A stretch of DNA of 64,000 bases from Cryobacterium sp. GrIS_2_6 (GTDB lineage: Bacteria > Actinomycetota > Actinomycetes > Actinomycetales > Microbacteriaceae), in contig NZ_JAXCHP010000001.1 in NCBI RefSeq assembly GCF_035984545.1, forward strand, positions 2,728,001-2,792,000, read 5' to 3'. The position numbers and the translations under genes were made by a program. Shown piece after piece: positions 62,096 through 64,000 of this stretch. Every line of letters begins with the position of its first letter. The stretch's first letter is position 1. Under the pieces are notes generated by a model. It saw only the letters and a program-made list of their open reading frames with translations. It was not told the origin of the DNA and did not search any database.

Positions 62096-63344
62096 TCTCA
62101 GCTGGAAAGAATTTTGGGTTCGGGCGGTTCGTTGGAAACGCCGACAAAGCCAGTTCCAGACCCACGTGACGTTCCGACCCTCTATCGACGCTGCGCCATT
62201 GAGAATCGTCAACGTCGTCACTCTAGCCAGCCAGTCCGGCCGATACGGCGGTCCGCTCGAGGTGGCGCTTAGCCAGACTTCAATCGCAGCCGAACTCGGG
62301 TTTGAATCAGTATTGGTTTGCGGATTCGTCGGTGGCGACTACCCGCAAGCGCTGTCGCTCAGAGGCGACGTCCGTTTGCGCAGAGTTCATCAGCTGATTC
62401 CGAAATCCAATTTCACTGGGCTGCATTCATGGGCGCTATTCCGAAGCCAAGTCCGAGAGATTCGAGTCGCGGACATCGTACATATTGGCATATCGAGAGA
62501 ATTCGTACCGATATCGGCCCTCCTCATCGCGCGAATATACAGAAAAAACATTGTGCTTCAGCCGCACGGAATGTTGACCTCTCGAACGAGCGTGGCCCAT
62601 CACGCTGTAGACCTATTCCTACGCCCAGCAATTGGCTTCCACGCGACATTTGCAGCTCTCACTGTCGTTGAGGCGAACCAGCTCCGTTCCTGGGCAGGAG
62701 GTCTTAAACCACGTATTTTCATCCTCGGCAACCCAGTGCCGGACGACGTGGCAACACTGACGGACTGCACTGAGTCCGACGGCAATATGCACGAAGTGCT
62801 GTTCCTCGCTCGACTTCACCCACGGAAGCGAGTTGGTCTCTTTCTAGATGCAGCACATTTTGCGGAAGACGCGGGCTGGAATGACCACTACGTGGTCGTG
62901 GGACCAGACGAGGGCGAATTGCCCCTAGTCCTCTCTGCTCAAGCACGGTCGCGAAATATCTGTTACGAGGGTCCGCTGGCAGGCGCCGAAGTCACGCGTC
63001 GGATTCAACGGGCCAAGGTATTCGTGCTGTCCTCTGAGAACGAACCATGGGGCCACGCGTTGACCGCAGCCCTCGCACTTGGCAAACCTGTCGTAGTGAC
63101 TGCGTCAACGGCACTGTCTAGTGACATTGAGAAATTTGGAGCGGGGCGGGTAGTCAGTGACGATAGCCCTCACGCTTTGGCCCGCGCTGTTCACGAATTA
63201 TTGGACAATCCGGAGCATTATCAGTCCGCGCAGGCTGGCGCAACAAGGCTTACCGAGGCACTGCTCAACTCCCAGCACTACAACGACTCGCTTCGCGGAC
63301 TATACGCACAGCGATTCGCCAAGGGGACGACTGGTCATGAATGA
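62088..63344 (+). CDS. Glycosyltransferase family 4
   Basis: A GT4 protein of up to 418 residues. IVNVVTLASQSGRYGGPLEVAL opens the acceptor domain (GGPLEVA), VLQPHGMLTSRTSV follows, EVLFLARLHPRKRVGLFLDAA begins the donor domain, and SSENEPWGHALTAALALGKP is the donor motif. TTG 62088 overlaps the previous gene; GTG 62166 (26 codons later) is an equally possible start. Sugar unknown. Base composition again suggests recent acquisition. Confidence 0.8.
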   Translation: MHNLSWKEFWVRAVRWKRRQSQFQTHVTFRPSIDAAPLRIVNVVTLASQSGRYGGPLEVALSQTSIAAELGFESVLVCGFVGGDYPQALSLRGDVRLRRVHQLIPKSNFTGLHSWALFRSQVREIRVADIVHIGISREFVPISALLIARIYRKNIVLQPHGMLTSRTSVAHHAVDLFLRPAIGFHATFAALTVVEANQLRSWAGGLKPRIFILGNPVPDDVATLTDCTESDGNMHEVLFLARLHPRKRVGLFLDAAHFAEDAGWNDHYVVVGPDEGELPLVLSAQARSRNICYEGPLAGAEVTRRIQRAKVFVLSSENEPWGHALTAALALGKPVVVTASTALSSDIEKFGAGRVVSDDSPHALARAVHELLDNPEHYQSAQAGATRLTEALLNSQHYNDSLRGLYAQRFAKGTTGHE

Positions 63345-64000
63345 TTTTGACGACGGCGCACTAACGCTTGTGCCAATAGAAGCTGCAGGGGGATCCCAAT
63401 CGAATTTCATGGTCCGACCACAGGAATACGGCAAATCCCGAACCTGCTCTGGGTTACCAACGTTGCCGCCCCCTATCGACGCCCAGTCTGGGACGCTCTC
63501 GCAAAACAGGTCAACTTGACCGTTGCGCTACTCGAGAGCAATCGTCGCCTACTCCGGGACGGGCGCAGGGGATCGGACTGGGCCAGCTTCGAAAGTGCAA
63601 ACTACGCAATGGAGCATGTTCCGACATTCAGGATTGCGATCGGGGAATCCACGTACTTCGCAATTCGTGGAACCCTCCGGATGCGTGCCGGTGAATACTC
63701 CGCCGTTCTACTCGGCGGCTGGGAGTCTCCGGCCTTCTGGCAGGCTCTCTTCCTCGCTAGACGCCTACATATTCGAAGTGTCGGGTTTTACGAGTCCACG
63801 CTTCGCACAAATCGATTCAGGAGAGGCCCCATTTCCTGGGCGCGGGCCTGGTTCTTCCGAAGACTCGACGGTGTTGTCGTACCTGGGGAGGCAGCCGAGC
63901 AAGCAGTTCTAGCAATGGGGGTCAATCCAAGCAATATTTATGTCGGCTTCAACGCAATCGACGTGAGCCGTTTCCACCTCGAAAGCTCTCAGCGGCGAGA
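63337..64000 (+). CDS. Glycosyltransferase (GT4-like), frameshifted near its start and cut by the window end
   Basis: ATG 63337 overlaps the preceding stop (ATGAATGA) and opens MNDFDDGALTLVP, but that frame ends at 63519. From about 63435 the neighbouring frame reads NLLWVTNVAAPYRRPVWDAL, SVGFYESTLRTNRFRRGP and VVVPGEAAEQAVLAMGVN to the window edge, a normal GT4 N-terminal domain with no start codon of its own upstream. One missing base, perhaps in the AAA at 63433-63435, would join the two. Function by family only. Confidence 0.6.

Overview
The window is high-GC actinobacterial DNA. Gene content and order point to the family Microbacteriaceae (inference): topA-tmk-holB followed by a secreted TAP-type peptidase lipoprotein, a tad pilus cluster next to a 6C RNA and acs, and ridA/DUF4177 divergent from a PASTA-type penicillin-binding protein and a metallophosphatase. 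Genes start with ATG, GTG or TTG, ATGA/GTGA overlaps are common, and LAxTG cell-wall anchors are present. No plasmid, phage or transposase gene was seen.

Layout. 0-5.5 kb: the start of a catabolic acetolactate synthase divergent from a LysR regulator, then small metabolic genes, a lipoprotein, tRNA-Thr and a TetR regulator. 5.6-12.7 kb: secreted peptidase, holB, tmk, topA. 12.7-16.6 kb: tad/flp pilus operon whose ATPase gene is frameshifted, preceded by six 11-bp direct repeats and a 6C RNA. 16.8-26.9 kb: acs, acyltransferase, ridA, DUF4177, penicillin-binding protein, metallophosphatase, tRNA-Pro, PadR regulator and MFS exporter. 26.9-33.6 kb: an accessory stretch with a 41-bp tandem array, several long palindromic elements, a repeat-rich secreted protein with a sortase-like end, a decayed ABC ATPase, VanZ and an LCP gene with a nonsense codon.

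33.8-64 kb is an exopolysaccharide/cell-surface glycan locus. It holds nucleotide-sugar genes (galU, ugd, rfbA/B/C with a deleted rfbD, gmd, fcl), a polyprenyl-phosphate sugar transferase, at least eight glycosyltransferases, two hexapeptide acyltransferases, a Wzx flippase, a Wzy-like polymerase, a Wzz/BY-kinase and a DUF4012 protein. Together these fit a Wzx/Wzy-type pathway: activated sugars (UDP-glucose, UDP-glucuronate, dTDP-6-deoxy sugar, GDP-fucose) are built onto undecaprenyl phosphate, flipped, polymerised, and length-controlled by the kinase. Two paralogous LAxTG surface proteins lie at either edge of the central cassette (37.5 and 57.2 kb), in the same orientation. Parts of the locus (38.1-40.2 kb and 61.4-64 kb) look more AT-rich than the core, which suggests acquisition.

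The less ordinary content is in the non-coding DNA and damaged genes: the 11-bp phased array and 6C RNA at the pilus promoter, at least four unrelated families of long palindromic elements (one read in frame inside a gene), and five interrupted genes.
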